DNA of 64,000 nt from Callorhinus ursinus (taxonomy: Eukaryota; Chordata; Mammalia; Carnivora; Otariidae), in the NCBI RefSeq assembly GCF_003265705.1, contig NW_020312775.1:5288822-5352821 (forward strand), in the 5' to 3' direction. Below, piece after piece: positions 46,271-57,847 of the stretch (position 1 is its first letter; the number at the start of each line of letters is the position of its first letter). Under the pieces are notes generated by a model. It ran no database searches. It was given only the letters and a program-made list of their open reading frames with translations, and was not told the origin of the DNA. The position numbers and the translations under genes are program-made.

Positions 46271-48783
46271 CACATACCATGCATCTTTTTTGAATACAAT
46301 GCAATGAAACGAAGTCAGTGACAAGAAAAAAATCTGGAAAGAACACAAATACATGGTGATTAAAAAACATTTAATAAACAATGAATGGATCAACGAGGAA
46401 ATAAAAGAAGAAAAAAAAAAGTACATGGGAACAAATGAAAATGAAAACAGAATGGTCCCAAACCTTTGGGATGGAGCAAAAGCAGTTCTAAGAGGGAAAT
46501 TTATACCAATAGAGGCCTATCTCAAGAAGCAAGGAAAGTCTCATATAAACAACATAACCTTGCACCCAAAGGAGCTAGAAAAAGAACAACAACAACAACA
46601 AAAAACAAAAAAAAACTGAAAACCAGCAAAAGGAAACAATGATTAGAGCAAAAATAAAGGATATAGAAACTAAAAAAAAAAAAAAAAAAACAACAGATCA
46701 ATAAAACCAGAAACTGATTCTTTGAAGAAGTCAACAAAATTCATAAATCTCTAGCCAAACTTACCAAGAAATAAAAGGAAAAGGACCCAAATAAATAAAA
46801 TCATTTTAGAGAGAAGAGAAATAACAACTAACACCACAGAAATACAAATAATTTTAAGAGGATATTATGAAAAACTCTATGCCAACAAATTGGACAACCT
46901 GGAAGAAATGGGTAAGTTCCCAGAAACATACAAACTAACAAAACTGAATCAAAAGAAATAGAAATTTGAACAAAACAATAAGCAGCAAAGACACTGAATC
47001 AATAGTGAAAAAATTACCAACAAACAAAAGTCCAGGACCAGATGGCTTCACAGGAAAATTCAACCATTTAAAGAATGGTAAATACCTAATCATCTCAAAC
47101 TATTCTGAAGAATAGAAGGAAAACTTCTAAATTCATTCTATGGGGCCATCATTACAATGCCAAAACCACATAAAGACTCCATTAAAAAAGAATTACAGGC
47201 CAATATCCCTGATGAACATGGAGGCAAACATTCTCAACAAAATGCTAGCAAGCCAAATTCAACAATACATTAAAAAAATCATTCACCACAAAAAACTGGG
47301 ATTTATTCCTGGGTTGGAAGGGTGGTTCAATATTCACAAATCACTGAATGTGATACATCACATCAATAAAATAAAAAATAAGAATCATGTGATCATTTCA
47401 TTAGATGCAGAAAAAGCATCCGACAAAGTACAATATCCATTCATGATAAATATCCTCAACAAACAGGTTTAGAGGGAACACATCTCAACATAATATAGGC
47501 CATATGTGAAAACCACACAGCTAACATCACCCTCAATGGGTAAAATACTGAGAGCTTTTCAGCTAAGGTCAGGAACAAGACAAGGATGTCCACTATCACC
47601 ACTTGCATTCAACATAGTACTGGAAGTCCTAGACACAGCAATCAGAAAACAAAAAGAAATAAAAGGCATCCAAATTGGTAAGGAAGAAGTAACATTTTCA
47701 GTATCTGCAGATGATATGAATTACATACAGAAAAACCCCAAAGACTCCACCAAAATAACTGCTAGAACTGATAAACCAATTCAGTAAAGTAACACCATAT
47801 AAAATCACTATACAGGAAACTTGCATTTCTGAACACCAATAATGAAGCAGCAGAAAGAGAAATTAAGAAAACTACCCAATTTACAACTACACCTAAAATA
47901 CTAAAACACCCAAGACTAAACCTAACCAAAGAAGTGAAAAACCTGTGCTCTGAAAACTATGGAACACTGATGAAAGAAATTAAAGAGGACACAAAAAAAA
48001 TGGAAAGACATTCCATGCTCATGAGTTAGAACAAATACTGGGCCACTTTCTTACACTAAATGTGTAAGACCTAATTAAAGACCTAAATGTGAGACAGGAA
48101 ACCATAAAAATCCTAAAAGAGATCACAAGAAGTAACTTCTTTGACATTGGCCATAGCAACTTTTTTCTAGATTATGTCTCCCGAGACAAAGAAAACAAAA
48201 GCAAAAATAACTATTGGGAATATATGAAAATAAAAAGCTTCTGCACAGTAGGGAAACAACCAACAAAACCAAAAGGCAACCTACAGAATGGTAGAAGGTA
48301 TTAGCAAATGATGTATCTGATACTGGGTTAGCACCCAAAATATACATAAAGAACTTATAAAACCAATTACCTTAAAACAAATAATCCAATTAAAACATGG
48401 ACAAAAGACATGAACAGACATGCCTCCAAAGAAGACAGACAGATGGCCAACAGACACATGAAAAGGTATCCATCATCAATTACCATCAGGGAAATGAAAA
48501 TCAAAACTACAATGAGATACCACCTCACACCTGTCCAAATGGCTAAAATCAACAACAGAAGAAACAATAGGCGTTGTCAAGGATGTGGAAAAAAGGATTA
48601 CTCATGCACTGTTGGCGGGAATGCAAACTGATCCATACACTCTGGAAAACAGTGTACAGGTTCTTCAAAAAGTTAAAAATAGAACTGCTACCTGATCCAG
48701 TAATTCCACTTCTGGGTATTTATCCAAATATAAAAACACTAATTCAAAGGGATACATGCATCCCTATGTTTATAGCAGCATAA
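46271..48783 (+). pseudogene. L1 ORF2 remnant (copy D)
   Basis: Starts inside the endonuclease at ACATACCATGCATC. 46353-46619 has INNEWINEEIKEEKKKYMGT and LWDGAKAVLRGKFIPIEAYL (linker). 47140-47472 has [20 protein letters not shown] and [15 protein letters not shown] (RT). 47506-47787 holds the RT box as [14 protein letters not shown]. 48410-48783 is the C-terminal region ([31 protein letters not shown] cluster with HC...EC in the next frame). At least four shifts. Confidence 0.9.
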
Positions 48784-48852
48784 TTTACAATAGACCAGAT
48801 ACGGAAGCAGCCAAAGTGTACATCAATTGATAAATGGATAAGGAAGATGTGG

Positions 48853-48902
48853 TACACACACACACGCACACACATACACATGTACACACACACTCATACA
48901 CA
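48853..48902. repeat. Imperfect (CA)n inside L1 copy D
   Basis: CA repeat with occasional G, T and AT interruptions replacing the usual 'tatatatacaatgg' segment of the L1 3' end. Confidence 0.85.
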
Positions 48903-49435
48903 ATGGAATATTATTCCACCATAAAAAAAGAAATCTTGCCATTTGCAACAACATGGATAGCTCTAGATAGTGTAATGCTAAGCAAAATAGTCAGAAAAAT
49001 ATAAATGCCACATGAATTCACTCATATATGGAATTTAAGAAACAAAATAGAAAAGCAAAAGGGAAATGAAAGAGACAAACCAAAAAACAGACTCTTAATT
49101 GTAGAGAACAAACAGATGGTTACCAGACAGGAGGTGAGGGGGAGATGGGGGAAATAGATGAAGGGGATTAAGGGTACACTTATCTTGATGAGCACTGAGA
49201 AATATATGGAATTGCTGAATCACTGTATTTTATACCTGAAACTAATACAACACTGTACATTAACTACAGTGAAACTAAAGTAAAAAACTTCATTATACTC
49301 ATAGCTATGCATCATTAATGTCATTCTACTTAAACTGTCCTCATTAAATGTACCATCCAAACTAGATAAACATAATGGAACCCATTTTCATTTGGCTACC
49401 TCTAACAATGTATGATGTGACTTTCATTCACTCAT

Positions 49436-49520
49436 TGGTTTATAAGCTAAGTGCTTTGCCAATATTTAATTTTCATAATATCCTTATGAGATAAACAGGT
49501 AGTCGCTACAATAATCCAGC
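49436..49520 (-). mobile_element. MIR fragment (short)
   Basis: GCTAAGTGCTTTGCCAATAT, TAATTTTCATAATATCCTTA and TGAGATAAACAGGTAG match the reverse complement of the MIR 3' half. Confidence 0.6.
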
Positions 49521-49539
49521 TATACCATTTTTTTCCATT

Positions 49540-51355
49540 TTATCTTCGTATTTCTTAGTCCCTCGCCCTCATTTACTGAGGACTTTAGCAACTTACATAG
49601 TCTTTTTGTCTGCTCTAACTTCTGTTGTTTTCACAGACTTCACCATCCAAGTGCAATATCTACCTAGTCTCTAAATTTCATGTCTATTCTTTACCAAATT
49701 CAGCCATAGCCATTCAATCCCATGGTCATACTCTGGGCACCAAAAATAATTCAACATCCCAAAACCCAATTCAATCACAATATCTGATGACATTTTCTCC
49801 TATAGTTCCAGTTCAATTAATTAATTAACCCTACCAAATCAATCTTCAAATGTAATTGAAAATACCAGTCCTTTGATCCATAATCCATCATTCCTCTCCT
49901 GTCCTCACTTCCTTCTCCATCTACTTTAAATTTTATGGCCAAATAAATATTATTAGGCATTTATAATCACTATTTAATATACCATACACAATACATTTTC
50001 TTCTTAATGCTTCTACTGCATTTTTGAGGTCTGCATTTGCATAGATAAGAATTTCTGAAAAAATAATATAACTGGGAAGAGTCATATCATTCAAAAGTAA
50101 TGATCATTAGTTTCAAATGAACACTCGATATTGTCCAGGAATGGTGGCAACACTTCATCAAGAATTATTTCAAATTTTCTTAAATGATCTAGTCCTCATC
50201 AAACCAACCCATACTGTTGGCTAAACTGTCAGGTGATGACCCTGCTGCCTAACTCATGAAAAAATTGAAATCATCAAATGGCAACACCCTAATCATGCCA
50301 CCAGCAAGCAGACCTGCACTTACACCATCTTCTTCTTCTTGCCTATTACAAAGGAGAAAAAGATTCTCCTATTACAGGTAAGTTATTCCACATATGGAGC
50401 TACGAACTTTCCCTTTCATTTTTTTTGTTCACTTTTTATGTACTTACCTCTGTTTTGTATCTCCAAACTTTCCTTCCCAACTCTATTATTCCCATTGGCA
50501 TTCAAAGATATTTTACCATTTCCCATCTTCACAAAACAAAATTTTAAAAAATTATAAGTAAAATCCCCTAACGCCATCCCCACCCCACAGATACCACCCT
50601 CTGTATGCCCTTCCAGAGCCAAACTTCTTAATAGCTTTCTATCCACAGTGCATATACTCGCTTACCTCTTAGTTCACTCTTCAATTCATGCCAACATGGT
50701 ACCTAGCTCAAACTCTCTTGTGAACCTTCCTAAGGCCATCAATGACCTCAATGTTGCCAACACAATGAATATTTCATAATCATCCTACCTAATCTCTCAG
50801 ATCTTATCCTACTTCTTGGAATACTTTCTTATATTGGTTCTATAACACCACACTGTTACACTTTTTTCTAGCCATATTTTCCTCCATTTGCTTTGCTGGA
50901 TCTGTCTTTTACCCAATCTCTAACAGATAAAATACACCAGGGGTTGGTCCTGTGCTTCCTTCTCTTCCCCATGTATAAACATTCACAAAGTGATTTTATC
51001 CAGACTTATTACTTTAAAACTTTAATATATGTGACAAGATCTCAAATTTATATCTTTAGCTATAACTAATTTCTGGAATTCCAGACTCAAGTCCAACTAG
51101 TTACCTGACATCATCACTATGATTTCTGTCTGCAAGGTATCTCAAACATGGCATGACAAGCAAAACTTCTTATTTCTATCCCTGCTACCACCCAAGTCTT
51201 TCCCTTCTCAGTAAATGGCACCATCATCCAGTTGTTCCAGCCAAATAATTAGGAGCCTTCCTTCATTTCTTGTCTTTTATTCCACACAACAGCCAATTCA
51301 TCAGCAAGTCTTGCTGACACCACCCCTAAAATATATCCCAAAATCAACCAAAGCA
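49540..51355 (+). mobile_element. L2 ORF2 fragment (endonuclease to RT)
   Basis: A long, very old plus-strand L2. The frame at 49625-49828 contains SHGHTLGTKNNSTS, like the L2 endonuclease SHGHTLDLVIT block. 50222-50330 (GTCAGGTGATGACCCTGCTG) matches the segment before the RT. 50640-50780 (ACTCGCTTACCTCTTAGTTC; ATCAATGACCTCAATGTTGC) matches the RT fingers. 50940-51060 encodes GLVLCFLLFPMYKHSQ then SQIYIF, a decay of the GSVLGPLLF and YADDSQIYIS motifs. 51205-51350 (TCAGTAAATGGCACCATCAT; CATCAGCAAGTCTTGCTGAC) is the segment after it. Confidence 0.75.
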
Positions 51356-52140
51356 GTGAACAAAGAAAACTGAGAAAGAATGGGCTGGTGAAGGAGGAAA
51401 CTCAGGAGAATGTGGAGTCATGCAAGCCAATATATAAATTTCCTCTACAATAGCAGAAGTAGTCAAATGTATCAAATGCTGCTGAGAGGTTAAAACAATA
51501 ATTGAAAAGCAAATATTGAAGGACATTAGTGACCTTGAGAAGAGTAGACCCTATTGGGATGAAAGTATATTTGGAGTAAACTGAAGAGATATGAGAATGT
51601 AAAGACAGCAACCAATAGAAAAATCTTTCAAAAGGGTTTGCTCTGGCAAGCAAAGAGATGCGGAACAGAGAGGGCTACAAGGTCAAGAGTGTTTTGTTTT
51701 TTTTTTTCCAGAGAGGAGATACTAGCACACGTTAGTATACTGCTGAAAATGATCAATTTGCAAAGAAAAAAAATAAATACAGCATGGGGAAAGAAGATAA
51801 ATCACTGAAAGGCAGGAAACATTACTCAAGTAGAGAGGTTGCTCTTCCATAGGTACAGAGATTCTTTTATCCATAGTATGTGCAGGGCAATTTGGTAGAT
51901 TTCCCAGGGGAAGATGAAGGGACTGTTCATTGAGTGCTTCTAGATTTGTCAATGAATTATGAGGCAGGCCATTGGAGTGTGTGTACCCTATATGTCTCCA
52001 TGTATCTGTGTGGTATGTGCCTTGGGGATTGAGGAGTGGGGCATTAAAGAAGCTGAACAAGAGAAAAGGTATGAATTAGCTGTGTTAAATGGGAGATACT
52101 AGGAAATGTACAAGATAGTACTGAGTATCTAATTGGTCAT
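51356..52140 (-). mobile_element. L2 RT fragment, inverted
   Basis: Minus-strand L2 abutting the plus-strand one. The frame at 51402-51653 ends NLSAAFDTFDYFCYCRGNLY, matching the L2 RT block LSAAFDTVDHSLLLET, and its upstream part LHSHISSVYSKYTFIPIGST matches the RT finger region. Further upstream on the minus strand (51820-52060) DNA such as CCATAGTATGTGCAGGGCAA follows the L2 antisense order. Both fragments cover overlapping parts of the same RT, so they come from two element copies. Confidence 0.72.
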
Positions 52141-52453
52141 ATGTAGGACTTAACCAAAACAATTTTATTTTACACAAATACACACACACACAACCAGTTT
52201 CATGAGTTTTTTTCTTTTACTGGAAAATTACAATTTCTTATTATACAGCAAAGTAGTTTTGGAAGGTAAAACATTACATATTTTCTTTGTTATATCCCCA
52301 AATAGAAACCACTATTGTGCAGTTCACAAAAGAAATGACACACTTGTACAGAAACAAGTTATTCATTTTTCTTTATATAGATCTATTTCTATATATAGAT
52401 GTCACAAATTATTTTGAAAATATAGAAGCATGCAATTAATATTGCACTGTGGT
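52141..52453. other. Single-copy AT-rich sequence
   Basis: Nothing recognised beyond a short CA run at 52180-52192. Confidence 0.5.
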
Positions 52454-52472
52454 AAAAACTATGGCCATTTCA

Positions 52473-52541
52473 TTAAGATCATCCAACACTATACTAAAAC
52501 ATTTCAATAAAATCATGCTACTTCTTTCTTAAAAAAAAAAA
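52473..52541 (+). pseudogene. Retroposed mRNA 3' end (69 bp), source gene unknown
   Basis: A 58-bp segment followed by a poly-A tail. AATAAA at 52506-52511 lies 19 bases before the A-run at 52531, the usual distance from a polyadenylation signal to the cleavage site. The insert is bounded by a perfect 19-bp TSD, aaaaactatggccatttca, at 52454-52472 and 52542-52560. The bases before the TSD (GT/AAAA) resemble the L1 nick site. This is a very severely 5'-truncated processed retrocopy made by L1. I do not recognise the parent transcript. Confidence 0.85.
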
Positions 52542-52560
52542 AAAAACTATGGCCATTTCA

Positions 52561-52775
52561 AACATGATTCTATTACTCTGTGGTTTACCATTACATGATC
52601 TGAAAGCATGATGTCTTAATGTCATGAGTATTCATTTAAAATTATATCAAGTAAGAAAGTTGCATTTACAATAACAGCAGCATTGGCTGAAATTATTTCA
52701 CTTCCTTTTAGCATTTTGAGAGCTTTCTAAATTCAAATTAGGGAAAGAAAGTCTCTGCTCACTAGAAGGTAAGTA
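52561..52775. other. Single-copy sequence
   Basis: Nothing recognised. Confidence 0.45.
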
Positions 52776-52778
52776 GAT

Positions 52779-52952
52779 TTTTTTTTCTTTTTTTTAGAGA
52801 GAGACAGAGAGCACTAGCAGGGGGAGAAAAAGGAGAAGAAGAGAGGAGAGAGAATCCCAAGAAGACTCCACACTGAGCATGGAGCCCAACACAGTTGACC
52901 AGAGGCAAAATCAAGAGTTGGATGCTTAACCAACTGAGCCACCCAGGCGCCC
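52779..52952 (-). mobile_element. SINEC, left member of second tandem pair
   Basis: Minus strand, diverged: T-rich tail, AGAGAGAGACAGAGAGCACT middle, AAAATCAAGAGTTGGATGCT core and CACCCAGGCGCCC head. Bounded by gattttttttt on the left (52776) and a second gattttt at 52954. Confidence 0.93.
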
Positions 52953-52960
52953 TGATTTTT

Positions 52961-53164
52961 TTTTTTTTTTTTTTTAAAGATTTTATTTATTTATTTGACA
53001 CAGAGAGAGACAGCAAGAGAGGGAACACAAGCAGGGGGAGTGAGAGAGGGAGAAGAAAATTTCCCGCTGAGCAGGGAGCCCGATGCAGGGCTTGATCCCA
53101 GGACCCTGGGATCATGACCTGAGCCAAAGACAGACGCTTAACGACTGAGCCACCCAGGCACCCC
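52961..53164 (-). mobile_element. SINEC, right member of second tandem pair
   Basis: Minus strand, closer to consensus: AAAGATTTTATTTATTTATT tail, CCCGATGCAGGGCTTGATCC core, head CACCCAGGCACCCC. It is followed at 53165 by tgatttttcttttttt, a third copy of the short target. It entered the TSD of the older, left SINE. Confidence 0.95.
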
Positions 53165-53172
53165 TGATTTTT

Positions 53173-54319
53173 CTTTTTTTAATATCTCAATTGTATTAGT
53201 GGTGTTATTTTATTGGTAGTATATTTATATATAGAATTCATATGTGGCCTTCAAAATACTTTATAAATATAAAAAACATACCTATAATTTCTTCCTAGTA
53301 AATCTCTATTAAGTTACCATTAAAATTACCCACTGGAAAAGGTAAAATATTATTTTGATATAAAAAAGGAAACTGATATTCTGCACAACTGACTTCCTGA
53401 ACAGAAAAAAAGTGAATATCAGAATCCATTAAGTCCCCCACCCCAGTATTTAAATACAAAATAAAAATATGAAAACATGAAACATCCCAAGCTACAAAAC
53501 TCCCTCTGCTTTTGCCTTTCATTTCTTTCCTTCATTTTTATTACAGGGTAACTAAAACACTACAAGGCTAAGCAGCAGAAGGTAGTTTTTTAAAATCCTC
53601 ACTCTCTGTCAAGCAGAGATAGCAAAAGAGCTCCAGAGATAAAGCCTTTGGTAAAAATTGACCCATCCTAGGTTGTCTATTTTTGAACTGCTAAAAATGA
53701 TGAAGCTTGCTCAGATTCAAAAAAAGGCATTCATTCACTCATTTCAAATACTGCTAATAAGGAAAAGAATTCTAATGTAACAATAGTATATATAAATTTA
53801 TGAACCTTATGATCAAAAACAATATCCATTTATTTTTGTCAGCTTTTACTCTGGATAAAACAAAAAAACACAAAAATCACATTTTAAATGTCTAAATGGG
53901 TAATTTCAACTATCAGAACTTATCCCTATATATTTTAAAGTATAAAAATTGCCAGACATGTAGGCTTTAAAATCCAAACTTCAAGGTTGTTTTAAAAATA
54001 AAAGCAAACAAGTGTGACTTTTATACCTACGTAAAAGTAGCTGGTTAAAATATTGATTGTTTTGATATATTTTAACCAACTATAGTGAATTCCAAATTTT
54101 AGCAGTGTTTGCCAATATAAACTCGCTTAAATTTAGTTTCAACAACAATTTAAGTAGCAAAAAAAAAACAAAACCAAGATGATAAGAAGCAATGGTTTCT
54201 CTAGTGATAATAATTGTTTCATTTCTTTTATTCTTATGGAACTTTCAAAGTTGAACTGACCTCACAAAAGAGAAATTCATTCACAAATGAATACAAACAG
54301 TATTGCAGCCATTTAGGTT
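53173..54319. other. Single-copy AT-rich sequence
   Basis: No known repeat or gene recognised. Confidence 0.5.
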
Positions 54320-54355
54320 AACACACATACATACACATACACACACACAAACACA
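54320..54355. repeat. Imperfect (CA)n/(CATA)n microsatellite
   Basis: acacacatacatacacatac followed by acacacacaaacaca. Confidence 0.85.
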
Positions 54356-54770
54356 GTTCGTATTATGATACTAAAACTCAAAAGACCAACCATTCTTATT
54401 TTAAAATGTAATATAGTTAAAGCAATTTTGATTAGACTTTTTTCAATGACTACCTTATTTATTTAGGGATTTTCTTTTATAACATTATCACTAATCTGAC
54501 ATTTACTCAAAGAAAACATAAATCAGAAGCCTTAGGGGGAAAAAATAAAGTACTAGCTTCCTAACTCAAACAGAAACAAGACTGTAGTTCCACACTTAAC
54601 AGGAAACTTTTCCAGAGCACAGCCATTAGCCGTGAAAGAAAATTCTCCCATGTTCAATAAATTGATCTAAAAAAATTAGAAATGTATTCACAGATTAAGA
54701 AGAACTCTAACCTGATTTATACAACAGTCATTATAATCACAATGAATTATGAGTAGTGATGAAAGGCAAT
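54356..54770. other. Single-copy sequence
   Basis: Nothing recognised. Confidence 0.45.
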
Positions 54771-54942
54771 GTTTTCCATGTACATTATTCTATTTAAACA
54801 CACGAACAACCCTATGAGACAGATATTAACATGACTGAAGAAACTGAGATTGAGAGAGGTTAATATACTTTGCCCTGGTTGCTTTGTAGCTAAGGTTTAA
54901 ACTCAGGTTTCCTGACTACAAATCATATGCTCTCAATTATTT
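54771..54942 (-). mobile_element. MIR
   Basis: GTACATTATTCTATTTAAAC, ACAACCCTATGAGACAGATA, GAAGAAACTGAGATTGAGAG, AGGTTAATATACTTTGCCCT and AACTCAGGTTTCCTGACTAC run in the reverse-complement MIR order over most of its length. Confidence 0.85.
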
Positions 54943-56000
54943 TCTTAAAAACAAACAAAAAACAACCACTAGTCTCTGCAAGAGCAATAGCCAAGAGATT
55001 ACGTAAGAATTTACCAAGGAAATAGGCTAATGCCTAGCCAGCAAGCATCATGGCCAGCTAGTCAATGTATAATCTCACAACTAAAGAGAAAAAGTGGGGG
55101 AAGATGGCAGAGCAGTAGACAGACCCTAGGCTCATCTTGTCCCATGAACACAACTAGAAAACTATCAAATCATCCTAAATGCCCTAGAAATCAACCTGAA
55201 AAACTGACAGAACAAATTCTACAACTAAACAGAGAGAAGAGGCCACAATGAAGAATGTAGGAAGTGCAGAGACATGGTTTAGGGGAGAAACAGGTCACAG
55301 ATACTGTGGTGGGGGGGAGCCCTAGTCGCTGATAAGGGTGAGAGAGACAGACACAGAGGAATGCACAAGGAGAACATTTCTCCCAAAGACACTGGCATGG
55401 AAAACAAGAGGGGCTAAATTTTCTGAGCTCTTGTAACCAGCAGGCTTCACTGGGATACAGAGTCCAGATAGCACTGTGCTCTTCCTGGAGAGAAGACAGG
55501 CAAAAAACATGGAGGCAGAGAGTGTGAAAACAGCTTTCTCAAAAAAGTCTGGGTCACACACTGGAGACTTTATTTGCTCTTCTTGTAGCATGGTCCCTGA
55601 CAGGCAGCATTCACAGAGAATACTCTCTGGGAAGAAAGGAGCACACTAGTACCATCTTAAACCCCCACCCCTCACCATAATCACAGAGGCACCTGTGGGT
55701 AGCAGTGCAGTGCCTACATTGGCTGCCTAACTGGCTTACACCAAGCCCCCCACCATGCACACTGGCAGGACAGACCCTCTCAGTCAAAAAAGGCTCAGTC
55801 CCAGAAAGTGGGCTCCTCACCCAGAAACCAGCACAAATCCCTGTCCACACCACATTTCTCAGACAGTTCTACAAGGCCTCAGTTCTGGTAGAAGTGGTGT
55901 TGAGTCTCATTTCACAAGCAGGCCAGAGCACACCCAGATAAAACTCACCACATTAATGCCATGGACCAAACACTGCACACAGTAGGCAAGGAGAGTCTCT

Positions 56001-56087
56001 GCAGTGCAGTACCTACAATGGCTGCCTAACTGGCTTACACCTAACTGGCTCCCTGCTCAGCAGGAAGTCTGCTTCTCCCTCTGCCTG
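56001..56087. repeat. Patchwork insert in the 5'UTR of L1 copy E
   Basis: 56001-56041 repeats 55702-55742 (41 bases, two mismatches). It is followed by a second ctaactggct and then about 40 bases of SINEC body (GGCTCCCTGCTCAGCAGGAA onward) without SINE head or tail. L1 sequence continues on both sides, as judged against the copy at 23.8 kb. Confidence 0.85.
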
Positions 56088-56269
56088 AAGAATTGAGCAC
56101 CAAAACATAACAGCAGAGCACACACAGAACACACCAGAGACATTCCCTGAAGCTCCAGGCCCTGGACACTACATGACCTCTTCTTCATTAGGCCATTACT
56201 TTCATGAGCAGGAGACATAAATGGCTTTTCTAACACGTAGAAGTAGGCAGAGACTTAGACAAAATGAGA

Positions 56270-57350
56270 AAACAGATGAATATTCCAAATGAAAGAACAA
56301 GATACGTCCGGAGATCTAAGTGAAACAGATATGAGTAACATGCCTGATAGAGAATTTAAAGGAACAAAAATAAGGATATACACTGGGCATGAGAAAAGAC
56401 AACATTACTGAGAACCTTAACACAGAGATAAAAGAGTTAAAAAACAATCAATCAGAGATGAAGAATGCAATAAACAGGATTGGATATAGGCTTGTTGCAA
56501 TAAACAACAGGCTGGAAGAAGCAGAGAAATGAGTGACCTGGAACAAAATAATGGAAAATAAAGAAGCTGAGCAAAAGAGAGAAAGAAGAATTATACAAGA
56601 AGAATGCATTTAGGGATCTCAGTGACTCCATCAAACGTAATTAACATTCATATTATAGGAGTCCCAGAAGAAGAAGAGAGAAAAACAGGGTAAGAAAACT
56701 TGTTTTGAGAAATGAAAGCATAAAACTTCCTTATTCTGGGGAAGGAAAGAGACATGTAGATCCAGGAGGCACACAGAACTCCCACTGGAAACAACAAAAG
56801 CAGGCCAACATCAAGACATATGATATTTAAATTTGCAAAATACAGTGATAAAGAAAAAATTATAAAAAAAGCTAGATAGGGGCACCTGGGTGGCTCAGTC
56901 GGTTTAGCTTCTGTCTGCCTTTGGCTCTGGTCATGGTCCCAGGGTCCTGGGATGGAGCCCCACGTCTGGCTCCCTGCTCAGCGGGGAGTCTGCTTCTCCC
57001 TCTGCCCCTTCTCCTGCTCACACTCTCTCTAGCTCTCTCGCTCGAATAAATAAATAAAATCTTTAAGAAAATTAAAAATTAAAAAAAATAGCAAGATCAC
57101 AGAAATAATTAACTTACAAGGGAAGATCCATAAGGCTAGCTCCAGATGTTTCAAAAGAAACCTAACAAGCAATGAGAGAGGCCCATGATATATTCAAAGT
57201 GTTGAATGGGAAAAATCTGCAGCCAAAAATAATCTACCCAGCAAGGCTATCATTCAGAATAGAAGGAGAGATAAGGAGTTGGGTAGACAAACACTAAAGG
57301 AATTTGTGACCTTGAAAACCAGCCCTGCAAGAAATATTATAGGGGACTTT
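56270..57350 (+). pseudogene. L1 ORF1 remnant (copy E)
   Basis: From ATTCCAAATGAAAGAACAAG (about 56281) through the coiled coil and RRM (GGAGTCCCAGAAGAAGAAGA at about 56659), split by a SINE at 56879. The C-terminal domain follows (AGGCCCATGATATATTCAAA; AAATCTGCAGCCAAAAATAA; CCCAGCAAGGCTATC). The frame at 57279-57464 reads LKEFVTLKTSPARNIIGDFW, the end of ORF1. Frameshifted throughout. Confidence 0.85.
56879..57090 (+). mobile_element. SINEC in ORF1 of L1 copy E
   Basis: GGGGCACCTGGGTGGCTCAG head to AATAAATAAATAAAATCTTT tail. The TSD is imperfect: aaaaaaagctagat before, aaaaaaaatagcaagat after. Confidence 0.94.
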
Positions 57351-57520
57351 TGGAGTACAAAGGAGAGACAAAAAGTGACAAAGACAAGAAAATATAAGAA
57401 AAAAACTCCAGATACAATAAGAAAGCAAGTAATAAAATGGCAATCTTTCAATACATATCTTTAAATAATTACTTTGAATGTAAATGGACTAAAATGCTCT
57501 AATTAAAATATGTAGTGTAT

Positions 57521-57729
57521 TGGGTGCCTGGGTGGCTCAGTTGGTTAAGCGACTGCCTTCGGCTCAGGTCATGATCCTGGAGTCCCGGGATCGAGTACCG
57601 CATGGGGCTCCCTGCTGAGCAGGAAGTGTGCTTCTCCCTCTGACCCTCCCCTCCTTATGTACTCTATCTCATTCTCTCTCTCAAATAAATAAATAAATAA
57701 AATATTTTAAAAAATAAAAATAAAAAAAA
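57521..57729 (+). mobile_element. SINEC in endonuclease region of L1 copy E
   Basis: TGGGTGCCTGGGTGGCTCAG head; AAATAAATAAATAAATAAAA tail. Perfect 17-bp TSD taaaatatgtagtgtat at 57504-57520 and 57730-57746. Confidence 0.97.
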
Positions 57730-57847
57730 TAAAATATGTAGTGTATCAGAATGGAAAAAAAGGACCAATCTATATGCTGTCTACCAGAGACTCATTTCAG
57801 ACCTAAGGACACGGGCAGACGGAAAGTGAGTGGATGGAGAAATATTT

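Larger units (their letters stand above)
44668..49288 (+). mobile_element. L1 copy D with two internal deletions
   Basis: Plus-strand L1 with both ends: 5' start GAATGGCAGAGTAGGAGGAC, and 3'UTR ending CACTGTACATTAACTACAGT with a short A-rich tail. It joins ORF1 directly to the endonuclease C-terminus at 46260-46271 (about 1.3 kb lost) and skips about 0.4 kb of RT thumb at 48030-48040. The flanks aaaatttatta (44657) and aaaacttcatta (49285) may be a decayed TSD. Frames are broken. Confidence 0.93.

Noticed and set aside
48853..48902. CRISPR-like array
   Set aside because: Plain CA microsatellite; no repeat-spacer structure anywhere in the window.
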